DNA of 58,790 nucleotides from contig JAKSOY010000003.1 in the NCBI GenBank assembly GCA_024405255.1, forward strand, positions 1-58,790. Direction: 5' to 3'. A program made the translations under genes and the position numbers. The notes below the pieces were generated by a model. It was not told the DNA's origin and did no database searches. It saw only the letters and a list, made by a program, of their open reading frames with translations. The DNA comes from Kiritimatiellia bacterium. GTDB taxonomy: Bacteria > Verrucomicrobiota > Kiritimatiellia > RFP12 > UBA1067. This document shows positions 7,303-16,500 of the stretch, piece by piece; position 1 is the stretch's first letter, and each line of letters starts with the position of its first letter.

Positions 7303-9177
7303 ATGAAAATTCAGATACTTTCTATTCTGGCGGGCCTTGTGGCGAGTGCGGGCGCTGCCGTGAATCCGTACGGCGCGTGTGCGCATGTGACGCGGGGCGA
7401 GGCGCCGGATCGTACATGCGAGATGTTGCGTGCGGCAGGACTCGGCTGGGTGCGCAGCGACTTCGACTGGACGACGATCGAAACGAAGCAGGGCGAGTGG
7501 AATTTTGCCACGATGGACCGTGTCGTTTCCGCCTGCGAGGCGCGCGGTGTGCAGCTGTTGCCGATTCTGACGAGTCCACCCGCCTGGGCGCGTCCGGCCC
7601 ATGAGAAGCTCGACAAGTGGAGCGAATATGTGAAACGCGTTGTCGCGCACTATCAGAAGCGTCTGCCCGTGCTCGAGGTCTGGAACGAAGAGAACATTTC
7701 CGCCTTCTGGAAGTCGCCGAATCCGACGAACTACTACACCTTGCTGCGGCGTACCTATGAAGCCGCCCGAAGCGAGTCGTGCCAGATGTACGCCGGCCCG
7801 GTTTCGATTTCCTTCGGCGGAACGGCGGGTGTTCCGCTCTCGTTCATCGAAGAAGTCTACAAGCTGGGGGGCGGGCGCTTCTTCGACATCATGAGCGTGC
7901 ATCCGTACTCCCATCCGCGCCGTCCCGAAGGTTCGCTTGACATCGCGCTCGAGAAGCTGCGCGCGCTGATGGCGAAGTATGGCGATGCGAAGAAGCCGAT
8001 CTGGATCACCGAGCTTGGCTGGCCGACCCACCAGGCGAAGTTCGCGACGGAAGGACTTGTCCGTGCCGCCTTGCGGACCGCCAACCCCGAGAAGAAAGAA
8101 TGGCATGCGCTCTATCTGCCGTCCGGAACAAACGACGAGGACATGGCCCCTGCGGGACTTGCCGCCGCTTTGCCGCCCGGTTCGACACTCGAGACGTGTT
8201 ACCCCGAGGCGTTGAAGGCGCGTTTGGCGCGCGGCGATGTGGACGTGCTGTTCTATCCGTTCACCGAGGCGTATCCGGTAGACACATTCCCGCTCGTGCT
8301 CGACTTCGTGAAGAAGGGCGGCCTTCTGGTCGACTTCGGCGGCATGCCGATGTGGTATGGCACCCGCATCACGGCCAAGGGACAGTCGGTGAAGGTGGAC
8401 GCGGATACGGCCGCGCATCGCGCACAGCTGCGTCTTGCCGAAACGGCCTGGTGGTATGACAAGCGCTTGCCGAAGGAGATCGTGGTGCGTCCAACCGCCT
8501 CGGTGCAGGATTTGATGTCCGGCTATTCGGCGAAGGGCGAACGTTTCTTCACGGATCGTCTGCTCAAGCCGGGTGACAAGTTCATTCCGCTGCTGTCGGC
8601 GAAGGCGAACGACGTCGAGGCCGTGTGTGCCGGCGTCTATAAATTCAATAGCGACTATAAAGGCGCAGTTGCCGTCAGTGGCGTGTTCCAGCGGTCGATC
8701 TTTGCGAGCGATGAAGCGCGCCAGGCGAAGATGATGGCCCGTTCGCTCGGCATCTCGTTTGCCGAAGGCGTGCAGACCTTCCTTTGGTACGAGATGACGC
8801 AGCCGGACAGCAATCCCTACGATCCCGAATCCTACTTTGGCATTCTGCACGCGAACTTCGCGCCCAAACCGGCCTACACCGCCTATATGACGTTCATTGA
8901 CCGTCGTCCGGTGGGAAGCGTCCAATTGCCGAATGCCTGGCACGATCAGGACCGCCTGAACTACTATCCGCAGTGGAAGCTGCCGGATGGTCGTATCGGC
9001 GGCATGGTCTGGAAGGTCGGCAAGGCCGAGATGCGTCCGCTTCGTTTCACGACGGACAAGATCGAATTCGTGGATCTCTTCGGTGCGCGCGTGCGGCCCG
9101 TGCGTCAAGGCGACGCGTGGCTTGTGCCGGTTTCCGATTCGCCAATCTATTTCCGCGGCGGTGCGCTGCGATTCTAA
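7303..9177 (+). CDS. Exported clan GH-A glycoside hydrolase, GH39-like, with inserted domain
   Basis: Signal peptide (residues 1-19, ending VASAGAA), then a (beta/alpha)8 barrel. The acid/base glutamate is E129 in EVWNEEN and the nucleophile is E237 in WITELGWPT, the two-glutamate arrangement of retaining clan-A enzymes; GH39 beta-xylosidases are the closest family judged by eye. Residues about 260-455 interrupt the barrel with a segment resembling a class-I glutamine-amidotransferase fold (LLVDFGGMPMWYG). The barrel then resumes around VQTFLWYEM. The substrate is unknown. An M60 peptidase gene follows after 12 bases, suggesting a shared role on host or glycoprotein glycans. Confidence 0.75.
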   Translation: MKIQILSILAGLVASAGAAVNPYGACAHVTRGEAPDRTCEMLRAAGLGWVRSDFDWTTIETKQGEWNFATMDRVVSACEARGVQLLPILTSPPAWARPAHEKLDKWSEYVKRVVAHYQKRLPVLEVWNEENISAFWKSPNPTNYYTLLRRTYEAARSESCQMYAGPVSISFGGTAGVPLSFIEEVYKLGGGRFFDIMSVHPYSHPRRPEGSLDIALEKLRALMAKYGDAKKPIWITELGWPTHQAKFATEGLVRAALRTANPEKKEWHALYLPSGTNDEDMAPAGLAAALPPGSTLETCYPEALKARLARGDVDVLFYPFTEAYPVDTFPLVLDFVKKGGLLVDFGGMPMWYGTRITAKGQSVKVDADTAAHRAQLRLAETAWWYDKRLPKEIVVRPTASVQDLMSGYSAKGERFFTDRLLKPGDKFIPLLSAKANDVEAVCAGVYKFNSDYKGAVAVSGVFQRSIFASDEARQAKMMARSLGISFAEGVQTFLWYEMTQPDSNPYDPESYFGILHANFAPKPAYTAYMTFIDRRPVGSVQLPNAWHDQDRLNYYPQWKLPDGRIGGMVWKVGKAEMRPLRFTTDKIEFVDLFGARVRPVRQGDAWLVPVSDSPIYFRGGALRF

Positions 9178-9189
9178 AAGGGGAAGACA

Positions 9190-11379
9190 ATGTATTTGAA
9201 AAAGACTTTGACGTGCCTTTTGGCCCTCGGTGCCTGCGCGGCGCTCGCCCGCGAGGCGGATGCGTTGCGGACGCGTGTCGCACAACATGTGAAGACGCTC
9301 GACGTTGGCACGGGGGCGTGTCCCGGTTCGATCCTGCTCACGGGCGGCGAAGCGGTGCCGCTTGCGTTTGGACGCGTCAACGGCGTGAAAGCGCCTGTTG
9401 CGGCGGCGACCGCCTGGGGGCGCGGCCGTGCGGTGGCCGTTACGCATGAGGCGTTCTTCAGTCCGCAAATGGCGAAGCGTCGTGAAAACGTCGTCTTCCT
9501 CCGCGAGTGTCTTTCGTGGCTCGCCGGGAAACAGCCGACGACGATCTATCTTGACCGTCGTCTGGAGATGATGCGGGCGGCCATTCAGCAGGCCTTCAAG
9601 AAGGTCGCGGGGATCAAGATCGTGTCCGTGGTCTCGCGTGAAGAATTCGCATCCTTGCCGGCGGATGCCGTGCTTGTGACGTCGATCGATTCGCGGGGGC
9701 GTGCGCAGGCGGACTTCCTGCGGACCTTTGTCGAGAAGGGCGGGCGCGTGTTGAGTCCGGTCGTCGGGTGGGGCTGGCATCAGATCAGCGGCGGCAAGTC
9801 GTTCCGGACGGAAAGCCCGTTCAATGCGGTGATGGGTCCTGCCGGCATCTATGCGAGCGGAACGATCGTCGACCGCGAACAGGGCGGTTTCTATTCCGTT
9901 ACGCCGGATCTCGATCTGCCGGGTATGACGGCAGACGACACGTTCGAACTGACGGCCAGTGGACGGCCGTTGCCGAATGCGCTTGGTGCGCGTTGTCTCT
10001 ACACGCTGGGCGGACTCACCGAAGTGCTGCCGCTGGATGATACGCGCTATCTGCCGCGTCTCAAAGAACTGGCGACGAAGGGACTCAACAACTTCCTGCC
10101 GGCGCCCGAGCATCCGCTCGGACCGACGCGCGTGCAGGCCCGGCTGGGGTATCAGCTGTTCCAGAACGACTGGCTCGCCAAACCGGACCAGATATGGCCG
10201 GCGAGTCCGGCGGCCTCGGTCTATCCGGGTGTGCCGGAAAAGGGTTCCCGTCGCGAGACGCGCGAAATTGCCGTCGACCTCACGGTGCCGCGCTGGCACA
10301 GTACGGGACTCTTCGCCGTTGCGGGCGAACCGTTGACCGTCACGTTGCCGGAAGGCGCCGAGAAGCTGGGACTGCGTGTGCGGGTCGGTTCGACCACGTG
10401 TCGTGTCACTTCGCATTTGCGCTGGAATCGTGCACCGGTTGTCGACGTCGAGTTCCCGCTCACGCAGGCCACGACGAAATTCTCGTCGCCGTTTGGCGGT
10501 CTCGTCTACCTCGTCGTGCCGAAGAACGCGAAGGGGAAAGTGCAGGTCAAGGTGGGTCCGGCGTGTCCTGCGGCCTGGTATGTGGAAGGGCGCGATACAC
10601 CTGACACCTGGCTGAACGCCTTGCGTTCGTCGCCGGCGCCGTTTGTCGAAATCGAAAACGACCATGTGGCGATTTCGGTGCCGTTCAAATACGTCCAGAA
10701 CCTGCGCGATCCGGCACCGCTCCTGCAGGTGTGGCGCGAGATCATCGACAACGATGCGCGGCTCACGGGCATTCCGACGAATCGTGTTTCGCCGGAACGC
10801 ATTGTCGCCGACGTGCAGCTGTGTGCGGGCTATATGCATGCGGGCTATCCGATCATGGTGCCGACGAGCTGCCTGCGCAACCTGATGAACGAGCGCGTGA
10901 TCCGGGCCGGCAATGAAGACGACGTCTGGGGCTTCTTCCATGAAATGGGACACAACCACCAGAATTACGACTGGACCTTCAATGGAACCGGCGAAGTGAC
11001 CGTGAACTTCTTCACGCTTTACAACATGCTGAAGATCTGCGGCAAGACGTCCTACCAGACGAAGATGGGCGATGAGCGGCTCGCCCAGCGCGTCAAGGAG
11101 TGGAATCTTGCGGGACGCCCCATGGACCGTTGGTGTCAGGATCCGTTCCTCGCGCTCGACTTCTTCACCAAGCTCATCGAAAAGTACGGGTGGGAGGCAT
11201 TCGAGAAGCTCTTTGCCGAGTATCGTACGTTGTCGCCGATGGAGCGTCCGAAGAACGACCTGGACAAGCGCATCCAGTTCTGCCGCCGCCTCTCGCGCAT
11301 CGTGGGCGAAGACCTTTCAGCGGAATTCAAGTTCCTCGGCGTACCGCCGGTTCCCCCGCCGGAGACGCCCAAAAAGTGA
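9190..11379 (+). CDS. Exported M60-like (enhancin/mucinase-type) metallopeptidase
   Basis: Signal peptide at residues 1-20 (ending CAALA). The N-terminal half has a GATase-like region (LLTGGEAVPLAFGR near residue 45) and beta-rich parts. The M60 zinc site H584-E-M-G-H588-N-H-Q is followed by E602 in GTGEVTVN, the downstream glutamate typical of the family. M60 peptidases cleave mucin-type glycoproteins; which substrate applies here is not visible. The 729 residues are within the usual range. An aggggaag ribosome site precedes the ATG. Probably one transcript with the upstream glycoside hydrolase. Confidence 0.85.
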   Translation: MYLKKTLTCLLALGACAALAREADALRTRVAQHVKTLDVGTGACPGSILLTGGEAVPLAFGRVNGVKAPVAAATAWGRGRAVAVTHEAFFSPQMAKRRENVVFLRECLSWLAGKQPTTIYLDRRLEMMRAAIQQAFKKVAGIKIVSVVSREEFASLPADAVLVTSIDSRGRAQADFLRTFVEKGGRVLSPVVGWGWHQISGGKSFRTESPFNAVMGPAGIYASGTIVDREQGGFYSVTPDLDLPGMTADDTFELTASGRPLPNALGARCLYTLGGLTEVLPLDDTRYLPRLKELATKGLNNFLPAPEHPLGPTRVQARLGYQLFQNDWLAKPDQIWPASPAASVYPGVPEKGSRRETREIAVDLTVPRWHSTGLFAVAGEPLTVTLPEGAEKLGLRVRVGSTTCRVTSHLRWNRAPVVDVEFPLTQATTKFSSPFGGLVYLVVPKNAKGKVQVKVGPACPAAWYVEGRDTPDTWLNALRSSPAPFVEIENDHVAISVPFKYVQNLRDPAPLLQVWREIIDNDARLTGIPTNRVSPERIVADVQLCAGYMHAGYPIMVPTSCLRNLMNERVIRAGNEDDVWGFFHEMGHNHQNYDWTFNGTGEVTVNFFTLYNMLKICGKTSYQTKMGDERLAQRVKEWNLAGRPMDRWCQDPFLALDFFTKLIEKYGWEAFEKLFAEYRTLSPMERPKNDLDKRIQFCRRLSRIVGEDLSAEFKFLGVPPVPPPETPKK

Positions 11380-11431
11380 CGCCCGATTTCTAACGCAGTT
11401 CTAACCGATCCGTGATAGACTTGGAGGCACC

Positions 11432-11845
11432 ATGGACAACGAATCAGACAACTTGACGGGTGAAGTCAACCCGACCACGCTCGGCGAAGAGCGTCTGCGT
11501 CTCGAACGCGAAGCGCTCGCGGTCGAACGTGAACGCCTTCAGGCCGCGCGTGCGCGTGCTGAAGCGGAAGCGGCGATGGACCTTCGGCAACATCATCATC
11601 CGTTCCTCGTGACGGCTTCGGTGACGATGCTCGGGTTGCTCTGCTTCGCCGCCGGTCTGCTGTCTGGTATCACGATCATGGAAAACCGCCAGGAAAACCA
11701 GCGTCGCACGCGCCTTGCGCAGGCGTTGTCGCAGCTGGATACGCTCTCAGAAAGTTCGACGAACAGCATCGCCCTGCCGGTGCCCCTGGATGGCAAGTCC
11801 CCCAAAGGCGCGCATCGGAATGTGGCCGTGATGGTGATTCAATAA
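11432..11845 (+). CDS. Hypothetical coiled-coil single-pass membrane protein
   Basis: 137 residues, not recognised as a family. Residues about 18-50 form a charged Leu/Glu/Arg coiled coil, 58-82 a single membrane span, and the rest a Gln/Arg-rich then Ser/Pro-rich tail. A good ribosome site (GGAGG, seven bases before ATG) supports translation. It sits 52 bases after the M60 gene and immediately before the BatD-like genes, so it may belong with either. The layout is similar to the larger protein at 39832-41118. Confidence 0.6.
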   Translation: MDNESDNLTGEVNPTTLGEERLRLEREALAVERERLQAARARAEAEAAMDLRQHHHPFLVTASVTMLGLLCFAAGLLSGITIMENRQENQRRTRLAQALSQLDTLSESSTNSIALPVPLDGKSPKGAHRNVAVMVIQ

Positions 11846-11856
11846 GTGAAGTGAAA

Positions 11857-13965
11857 ATGAAGAGTCGATTGTTCCTTCCCTTTCTCATTGTCTTTCTTTG
11901 CCTCGGTGTTCGTGCGGCGACGTCTGATCCGCAGCCGACGCTGGAGTTCGAAATCTCCAAGACGAATCTCGTCGTAACCGAAGAGATGACGTTGACGCTG
12001 CGGCTCTGGATGCCGCCGCTCGAAGAGGGGTTCGCGGAAACACCGCCGGTCCTCAGTCAGCGTCCGCCTCATCTCAGCGTGCCGTTTTGGCATCCGGACT
12101 GGAAGCGGGCCGCGATCGAGTCGGTCGAACCGCGTCGCGTACCGCCGATCAATTCGCAGAACGCGAGTCGAAGCGCACCGTGCTTTACGCTCAACGACTT
12201 TGTGACGGACGGCTTCGCAAGTTTGCGCGCCGGCATGAATTCCCGCAATCCCTTTGCCGGACTCTTCGACGACGACGACGATTTCTTCGGTCGTTCGCTC
12301 GGTCCCCGCAAGGCGACATTCCCGTTCGAAACCCGGCGGGTGAAGCGCGGGAAGGTGAACGGGTGGGAGTTCGTCGTGTCGTCTCTGCCGTATCGTGCCA
12401 AGGAACCGGGAAAGGTCGTCTTTGATGCCGTGGTGGCGAAGGTGCCGGTGATCACGTCCGTTCGCACGCAACGCGACCGTTTCGGTCGGGCCGTTCATTC
12501 GCCCACGTTGAAGGAAGTGACGCTTCGGACGAGACCCTGGACGGTGACCGTGATCGAGCCGCCGTTTGCGGGTCGACCGGCGTCCTATTGCGGGGCGATT
12601 TCGTCGAACCTCGTGGTGAAGGCGTCCCTTGACGTGAACATCTGCACGGCGGGCGATCCGCTTGTTCTGACGCTTGACGTGTCAGGTGCAACGGACCTGA
12701 CCGCTGTCACGGCGCCGGCTTTTGTCGACGTTCTCAAAAAAGACGGCGTGTTCCGTCTGGACGAAGGTTCGCTTAAAACCGAAACGCTGGCCGATTCGCG
12801 TCGTTTCACCTGGCGTGTGCGTCCCCTCAAGGCGGGCACGGTGGATTTCCCGTCCTTGCCCGTGTCGTACTACGACATCAATCGCCAGGCGTATGTGACG
12901 CGGAAGACGGAATCCTTCCCCGTCCAGGTGAAGGCCGGTGTGCAGGCGGCGCTGGGAGATATGAACGACGCGGTCGACGAAAGCGAAGTTTTCCCGTTGC
13001 CGGACGGACTCGACTTCGATCCGCGCGGCGCCGAGACGGAGCCGCTGCTGCCCCATCTGCCGCTGGCGCTGGTGCTGTTCCTTGTCACACCATTGCTGTT
13101 CACGGTCATTCGTCTTGCCCCGCCCGTGCGGCGCCGTCTCGCGGCCCAGCGTTTGGCGACACGGCGTGCGTCGGCCTATCGGGTGTGCTGTCGCGCCCTC
13201 AAGGGACGCGATGTCGAAAAGCGCGCGCGTGCCATTTGCACGTTCTTCGAAACGCGCTATGGCGTGAAGGGGACGACCGTGACGGCGGCGGATGCGCAGC
13301 GGCTGATGGCGGACGACTACACTGCGGACGAAATCAAGGTGTTGGTCGATGCGCTGTCGGATGCCGACCGGACGAACTACTCGGCGCGCAAAGTCGTGGT
13401 GTTGTTGTTGATCTGCTGTTTGGCGACATTCAGCGTCTTCGGCGCGTCCCCTGCGTTTACGCTTCGTCGCGCGGGCGCGTTGGCGACGCAGGCAACCGAA
13501 GAGAAGGGATTCAAGGCGGCCGCCGCAGCCTACACCGACTGTCTCAAAGAAGGCGCCGCCAATCCGATTCTGTACGGCAATCTCGGTGCGTGTGCGCTGA
13601 TGGGCGGCGAGCCGCGGCTGGCCCTTCAGGCGTATGCCTGTGCCGAACGCCGATGCGGCGCGACGGCGACGACGACGCGCGGAATCCGCGCCGCCCTCGC
13701 CCGGATTAAAAACGATCCGCGGGCCGATCTGCCGCTCACGCGTACGCTGTGTGCGCCGCATGTGCTCATGCCGCTTGATGCGCGGCTGCTGTTCGCCGCG
13801 ATCGTCTGGACATTCGGCTGGCTGTGCCTGTTGTTGCCGTGCGGTGCGCTCCGGCGAATCCTTTTAACCTTCTGCATCGTGGTGTTTCTGGCTTCGGCAT
13901 TGTCCGTCACCGTGTCGTTGACAAGTGAACACTTGGCGAAAGGGGTGATTTATGCGACGCGTTAA
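11857..13965 (+). CDS. BatD-like protein fused to a BatE-like TPR part
   Basis: Signal peptide MKSRLFLPFLIVFLCLGVRA, then BatD-type beta domains (about 25-390), a membrane span (LPLALVLFLVTPLLFTVI), a cytoplasmic stretch, and a second hydrophobic segment (VVVLLLICCLATFSVFGA) that looks like an internalised signal peptide. TPR-like repeats (about 530-620) and two more spans near the end follow. This is the order expected if batD and batE had fused. Bat proteins sit with MoxR ATPases and VWA proteins in a poorly understood envelope-stress system; neither partner is in this window. GTG 11851 opens the same frame; ATG 11857 is preferred. Overlaps the next gene by 14 bases. Confidence 0.65.
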   Translation: MKSRLFLPFLIVFLCLGVRAATSDPQPTLEFEISKTNLVVTEEMTLTLRLWMPPLEEGFAETPPVLSQRPPHLSVPFWHPDWKRAAIESVEPRRVPPINSQNASRSAPCFTLNDFVTDGFASLRAGMNSRNPFAGLFDDDDDFFGRSLGPRKATFPFETRRVKRGKVNGWEFVVSSLPYRAKEPGKVVFDAVVAKVPVITSVRTQRDRFGRAVHSPTLKEVTLRTRPWTVTVIEPPFAGRPASYCGAISSNLVVKASLDVNICTAGDPLVLTLDVSGATDLTAVTAPAFVDVLKKDGVFRLDEGSLKTETLADSRRFTWRVRPLKAGTVDFPSLPVSYYDINRQAYVTRKTESFPVQVKAGVQAALGDMNDAVDESEVFPLPDGLDFDPRGAETEPLLPHLPLALVLFLVTPLLFTVIRLAPPVRRRLAAQRLATRRASAYRVCCRALKGRDVEKRARAICTFFETRYGVKGTTVTAADAQRLMADDYTADEIKVLVDALSDADRTNYSARKVVVLLLICCLATFSVFGASPAFTLRRAGALATQATEEKGFKAAAAAYTDCLKEGAANPILYGNLGACALMGGEPRLALQAYACAERRCGATATTTRGIRAALARIKNDPRADLPLTRTLCAPHVLMPLDARLLFAAIVWTFGWLCLLLPCGALRRILLTFCIVVFLASALSVTVSLTSEHLAKGVIYATR

Positions 13966-14989
13966 ATTTCTTCTTCTCCTGGTGGGCGTGTTGATGACGT
14001 CCCTTCAGGTTTCGGCGCAGTTCTTCTTCAACATGGGGGGCGGCAATCGTCAGATGCCCGAAGTGACCGGGACGGTTCGACTCGAACCGGCGGATCCCGT
14101 GGTCGGCATCCCCTGTGCGTTTGTGTTTTCGTTCTCGGCGAAAAGCAAGTTCGAAATCCAGCAGGTAATGGGACTGCCGAATCGCAACATCGAATATCTG
14201 TCCGACACGGTGGAACCGTACGCCGATGGCACGTATCGACTTCCCGTGCGCTTCACGGCGCCCGTCAAGGAAACGCTGACGGTTGTCGTCGGCGGCATGC
14301 AGACCGTCGAGACGGGAAACGGCACGTCGTTCCGCTCGAGCTATTCGACGAACTTCCGCAAGCAGATGCCGACCTTTTCCATCAACGTCAAGCCGTTGCC
14401 CGAAGACGGGAAGCCGGCGGACTTCACCGGAGCGGTCGGTCGGAGATTCGACCTCAAGCAGACGCTCACGCCGGACCATGTCCGACCGGGCGATCTGGTG
14501 ACGGCGACGTATGAACTCACGTTCAACGGGTACTGCCCGTCGAACATCTGGCCGAGCGTGCAGCGGCTTTCGAAGGAATTCAAGGCGTACGAGCCCAAAG
14601 AAGTCAGCCGGACCGCGAACAAGGTCACCTGGACGCAAGTGCTCGTGCCGCGAACAGTCGCGGCGACGAACTCGGCGCTTGTGGCCTTCAGCTACTACAA
14701 CTCGTTTGTCGGACGTTATGAAACGGCGCAGGCGCGTCCGCAAAAGCTGGTCTTCATTTCGGCCGAAGCGGCGAGTACGCAGAACACGAGCGTGACGGTG
14801 ACAGGCGAAACGCCGACGGCCGCGAAGACCGAGGCGGACGCGAAGTCGCCGATTCAGCTGCACTTTGCGCCGTCCGATCAATCGCCCGTCATTGCCACCT
14901 TACCACCCGGTACGACGCTGACCGAACTCGCACGCCAGAATGGCTGGCGCCGTGTTTCGACACCGAAGGCCGTCGGCTGGTGCAAGTAG
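13952..14989 (+). CDS. BatD-like exported protein with C-terminal SH3-type domain
   Basis: 345 residues: signal peptide (1-23, ending QVSA), a BatD-like region built of beta-sandwich repeats (about 40-275), then a short bacterial-SH3-like end (LHFAPSDQSPVIATLPPGTTL, NGWRRV). The SH3-like part suggests peptidoglycan or protein binding. It has no clear membrane span beyond the signal. Translation is probably coupled to the previous gene, whose last 14 bases it overlaps. Identification is by overall pattern and is moderate. Confidence 0.6.
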   Translation: MRRVKFLLLLVGVLMTSLQVSAQFFFNMGGGNRQMPEVTGTVRLEPADPVVGIPCAFVFSFSAKSKFEIQQVMGLPNRNIEYLSDTVEPYADGTYRLPVRFTAPVKETLTVVVGGMQTVETGNGTSFRSSYSTNFRKQMPTFSINVKPLPEDGKPADFTGAVGRRFDLKQTLTPDHVRPGDLVTATYELTFNGYCPSNIWPSVQRLSKEFKAYEPKEVSRTANKVTWTQVLVPRTVAATNSALVAFSYYNSFVGRYETAQARPQKLVFISAEAASTQNTSVTVTGETPTAAKTEADAKSPIQLHFAPSDQSPVIATLPPGTTLTELARQNGWRRVSTPKAVGWCK

Positions 14990-15028
14990 GCCGTTCCGGT
15001 CGAGCATTTTGATTCCTCGAATATTCGA

Positions 15029-15057
15029 TTGACATCGACGCAACGTTTTTGTATCAT
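15029..15057 (+). promoter_or_regulatory. Promoter of the parvulin lipoprotein gene
   Basis: TTGACA (15029-15034), 17-base spacer, TATCAT (15052-15057), close to the consensus. Start expected near 15064, leaving a 72-base leader that holds a small CCGGGA-TAT-TCCCGG hairpin (15093-15107) and the AAGGAG ribosome site. Confidence 0.8.
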
Positions 15058-15135
15058 TTACGACTGTTTTCGGGCAATCCGCCGACTTCCGGCCGGGATA
15101 TTCCCGGAGCGGAAAGAAAACTACAAGGAGTAGAC

Positions 15136-16398
15136 ATGAAGATTGGTATGATTCTCGCAGTTGCGGCTCTCGCGGTCGCTGGTTGTGGAAAGAAGGACGA
15201 CGGCACGAAGCCGGCCGCTCCTGAAGCGGCGAAGCCTGCGGCTCCGGCGACGGCCAAGGCTGCTGAGACGAAGGCGGCTCCGGTTGATCCGAAGGCCGTG
15301 GCTGTTGAAGTGAACGGCAAGAAGGTGACGTTTGGCGAAATCAACGCCGACGTCGAGAAGATCATTGCCGCCCAGAAGATCCCGGCCGAGCAGACCGAAG
15401 AGGCGCGCAAGTATTTCACCGAGCAGCTCGCCCAGCAGTTCGCGATGAAGACGATTCTCCTCGCCGAAGTCGAGAAGAAGGGCGTGAAGGTGACGGAAGA
15501 TTTCCGCAAGAAAGCCGAAGGCGAAATGGCCAAGGCGAACGCGCAGCGTCCGGGCGCGCCGAAGACCTTTGCCGAAGTCGCGGCCAAGCACCCGCTGGGC
15601 GAAGCCCGCGGCAAGCAGGAAATCGAGGACTCGCTGAAGATCCAGTCGCTCCTCGAGCAGGAAGTCATTTCGAAGGTCGTCGTCGATGCGAAGAAGGTTG
15701 ACGAGATGTTCACGAACATCACGTCCAACTATGAAGCGCAGGTGAAGGCCGCGGTCGATGCGCAGGCGAAGGCGTTGCCGAAGCTCCAGGGCCTCAAGAA
15801 GCAGCTCGACGGTCTCAAGGGCGATGCGCTGAAGACGAAGTTCGCGGAACTCGCGAAGGCCAACTCCGACTGCCCGTCCAAGGACAAGGGTGGCGATCTT
15901 GGCGAATTCACGGCTGACCGCATGGTCAAGGAATTCTCCGATGTCGCGTTCAAGCTTGAACCGTTCGTCGTCTCCGACCCGGTCAAGACGCAGTTCGGCT
16001 ATCACCTGATCATGGTGACGAAGAAGATCCCGGCGGTTGAAGCGAAGGGCGATACGCCGGCTTCTCCGGCGAAGGTTCAGGCTTCGCACATCCTCGTCAA
16101 GGTCGATACTCCGCGCGGGGAGAAGCCCACGAAGGATCAGATCCAGGGTTGGATGAAGCAGCAGGAACAGCAGAAGGCGACGCGCACGTACATCGAGGCC
16201 CTCCGTTCGGCGGCCAAGATCGTGGCGCCGACGTTCCCGAGCCTCAATCCGCCGCCGCCGCCCGCTCCTGCGCCTGCGGCCAAGCCTGCGACGCCCGCGC
16301 CGGCCGCGAAGCCGGCCGCCAAGGTCGAGTCCAAGCCGGTTGAAGTGAAGCCTGCGGCGGCTCCGGCTGCCAAGCCTGCGGCTCCTGCGGCGAAGTAA
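15136..16398 (+). CDS. Parvulin-type peptidyl-prolyl isomerase lipoprotein (PpiC/SurA-like)
   Basis: Lipoprotein signal with lipobox AVAG-C at residues about 12-16, so probably anchored on the periplasmic side of an outer-membrane cell. An Ala/Lys-rich linker leads to a SurA-like N-domain (VEVNGKKVTFGEI to about residue 200), then a rotamase region with the parvulin features KGGDLGEFTADRMVKEFSDVAF and QFGYHLIMVTKK. A second partial signature (ASHILVKVDTP) follows, and the tail is Ala/Pro/Lys-rich. A foldase for exported proteins is likely. The frame is open from 15049, but ATG 15136 has the ribosome site and signal sequence. Has its own promoter and terminator. Confidence 0.8.
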   Translation: MKIGMILAVAALAVAGCGKKDDGTKPAAPEAAKPAAPATAKAAETKAAPVDPKAVAVEVNGKKVTFGEINADVEKIIAAQKIPAEQTEEARKYFTEQLAQQFAMKTILLAEVEKKGVKVTEDFRKKAEGEMAKANAQRPGAPKTFAEVAAKHPLGEARGKQEIEDSLKIQSLLEQEVISKVVVDAKKVDEMFTNITSNYEAQVKAAVDAQAKALPKLQGLKKQLDGLKGDALKTKFAELAKANSDCPSKDKGGDLGEFTADRMVKEFSDVAFKLEPFVVSDPVKTQFGYHLIMVTKKIPAVEAKGDTPASPAKVQASHILVKVDTPRGEKPTKDQIQGWMKQQEQQKATRTYIEALRSAAKIVAPTFPSLNPPPPPAPAPAAKPATPAPAAKPAAKVESKPVEVKPAAAPAAKPAAPAAK

Positions 16399-16420
16399 GT
16401 CCGCGGATTGATCCGTGATG

Positions 16421-16460
16421 AAAAGAGCGTCGAGTCCTCGATGGACCCGGCGCTCTTTTT
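16421..16460 (+). terminator. Intrinsic terminator after the parvulin gene
   Basis: Nine-base stem AAAAGAGCG / CGCTCTTTT with an inner TCGAG-CTCGA hairpin, ending in a T run. Confidence 0.85.
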
Positions 16461-16500
16461 CCACCCTGAACCTTCCTGTGTTTTGCGCGTTTAATCTGTT

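Noticed and set aside
6835..10959. A minus-strand open frame of 1374 codons
   Set aside because: It lies opposite the haem protein, tRNA-Thr, glycosidase and M60 genes, which have motifs and signal peptides. The translation is Arg/His-rich with no domain, as expected from GC-rich third positions on the other strand.
15064..15135. Riboswitch in the leader of the parvulin gene
   Set aside because: Only one short hairpin is visible and no conserved aptamer core was recognised.
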